DNA of 64,000 bases from Cichorium intybus (taxonomy: Eukaryota > Streptophyta > Magnoliopsida > Asterales > Asteraceae): NCBI GenBank assembly GCA_023525715.1, contig CM042010.1:159231407-159295406 (forward strand), read 5' to 3'. The notes beneath the pieces were generated by a model. That model made no database searches. It was given only the letters and a program-made list of their open reading frames with translations, and had not been told where the DNA came from. Made by a program: the position numbers and the translations under genes. Within the stretch, counting starts at the first letter, position 1; each line of letters starts with the position of its first letter. Of this stretch, positions 62,554 to 64,000 are shown in pieces.

Positions 62554-64000
62554 CATGGTAAAATATGTTGCTATATACAGTTACAAAACTAGAAATTTGG
62601 AGCAGTAGTGACATCAGAATTTTTTCCTGATGCAGTATAATAAGATTTTAAAAAATTAAAAAAGTTTAAAAATACATACTTGTTTCATTCTAAGGTTTAC
62701 GGAGAGCCCAAAATAGGTTTAGAGAGAGATCTTTCTTGTAATTTTGAGTTTCACAAAATTAGAGACAACAATATGTTAATTTGCACGTTGTGACTTGCAT
62801 TTTTTTTGTTGATTAATATTCGAACAAGTCAACAAACAACATGAGACAACGAGAATTGTGTTTGAGTCGTGAAATCGTGATCAACGATACAACTTTCAGC
62901 AATCAATTTACGTATTTCTCTATTTTTCTCCTCAATTGGGTTTCAATACATGTGGGTTACTATTGTATAATATTTGGGCTTTCTCTATATACCTCGACCT
63001 GTCAAAAATTTGCGAAATTATGTTGCGAGGCTTTTTTATGGACGGAGACCTCAAATATTATTCATAAATTAGTGGGATTAAAAGTATTAGACAACAAAAT
63101 AATGTACTCTTTTGGAATTTCCTTACTAGAAATTCTGGACGTAGAGAAGTGGAATTATAATCGTATTAGGATATATACAAATATGACACAATGTTGTTTT
63201 TAGATTTAAAAAATTTAAAAGACGAACAGTTCAATTTTTAATAAGGATATTTTCTAACTCTTGAATCAATAATAAGTTAGATATAATCGCTCTGGTGCCT
63301 TTTTTGGTTTTGTTGATCTGAACTAAATTTTAATACATCGACCCATTCACCATAAACGGAATAAAAACTACGGTCTGGTTCTTTAGTTTTGTCGTTACCA
63401 GCTGGTCTTTGAACCTTTGTTTCACGACCCATTCACCATAAATGTAGGAAAACCATGCCAAAGGTACGAGAGTATGATGACCCATTCCTCATAAATGGAC
63501 CAGAACAGTGCAAAATTATAGGAGTACGATGGGGAATGTCATAAGTACACAAGATTCCCAAACAGTTTACGTTATACAAAGAGTGATTGCATCTGATTGA
63601 GTTCGATTTAACTTAGATGAATAACTTGTGACTTGATTTTCCCAAAGATTCCATTCTTTTGGTTTGGTGCCTTCTTGGAAACGACAACTTCATGTGTCCA
63701 CCTTTTGTTTATTTGCACTAGTCCTTGAGAATTATTGCATGTAAAAATAACATATATTTAGTTGAATTTTAAAAGATTGCGCAATTGATCTATCTCATCA
63801 GATACAAATTTTGTTTGTATAAAACAAATTTTGACTTATTTGACAATCTTGTTTTTTATTCAATGGTAAATTGCAAAAAATATACTAAGTTTACAGAAAA
63901 TATCGGTTTTGAAACCGTGTTATTTTTTTACCAATTTAAGTCACTAATTTTTCAAATTTATTGTAATTTTGACCATTTGATCGGTCAATCAGGTAGCCCG
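62554..64000. other. AT-rich end of window
   Basis: A 120-codon plus-strand open frame (62841-63203) shows no recognisable motif and is probably chance. The phrase gacccattcaccataaa recurs near 63340 and 63427, with a variant near 63480. Bases 63880-64000 match the repeat blocks of 34978-37010 (gtgttatttttttaccaatt, gaccatttgatcggtcaa). Confidence 0.4.

Noticed and set aside
62841..63203. 120-codon plus-strand ORF
   Set aside because: No motif, biased AT-rich codons and no supporting context. Probably chance.

Overview
The window is AT-rich nuclear DNA of a flowering plant, shown by spliced plant genes, a plant-type ribosomal promoter and many plant transposon classes. The repeat style (long-LTR Ty3/Gypsy ends, 'ggaccaaaattgc' repeats, PIF-type Myb/SANT-like ORFs, MuDR ORFs with an N-terminal PB1-like region) suggests Asteraceae. 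That family assignment is inference.

Five genes look intact: two DUF538 secreted-protein genes (25.0-25.5 kb and 29.0-29.5 kb, minus strand), an intronless SEC15B-type exocyst gene (44.3-46.7 kb, minus), an RWP-RK (RKD-type) transcription factor gene with four exons (52.1-53.8 kb, minus), and RPL18 with five exons (59.6-60.7 kb, plus). Almost everything else is mobile DNA or its debris.

Layout. 0-1.06 kb: 3' end of a frameshifted GBF-type bZIP gene with a tandem repeat in its last intron. 1.06-9.5 kb: low-coding DNA with an unidentified exon, a Helitron 3' end and exon remnants of a coiled-coil protein. 9.6-14.6 kb: a 131-bp tandem duplication, a hAT-like element carrying a small-heat-shock-like first exon and a nested MITE, and a decayed PIF/Harbinger Myb-like gene. 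14.6-25 kb: AT microsatellites, a second Helitron end, an LTR end, and MITEs. 25-29.6 kb: the DUF538 pair, separated by MITE-like DNA. 31.35-32.83 kb: a Pack-MULE with a CAP-G2 (condensin II) fragment. 35-37 kb: an inverted-repeat element containing a SINE. 39.2-40.4 kb: a TIR element carrying a FRIGIDA-like 3 fragment. 40.5-41.7 kb: a second PIF-type Myb-like pseudogene. 44.3-46.8 kb: SEC15B. 47.3-57.5 kb: a TIR element split by a 9.2-kb LTR retrotransposon. 57.7-58.7 kb: a decayed MuDR-type ORF. 59.4-60.7 kb: RPL18 and its promoter. 61.5-62.55 kb: a probable solo LTR.

The most striking object is the 48231-57433 retrotransposon. It has two 2,996-bp LTRs that are almost identical by eye, a primer-binding site matching initiator tRNA-Met, and a polypurine tract. 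Where gag-pol should be it has no recognisable gag-pol, but a complete-looking, intron-containing RKD-type gene in antisense orientation. With the other gene fragments inside Helitron-, hAT- and MULE-like elements, the window shows repeated capture of host genes by several transposon classes. The RKD case is the only one in which the captured gene still looks functional.
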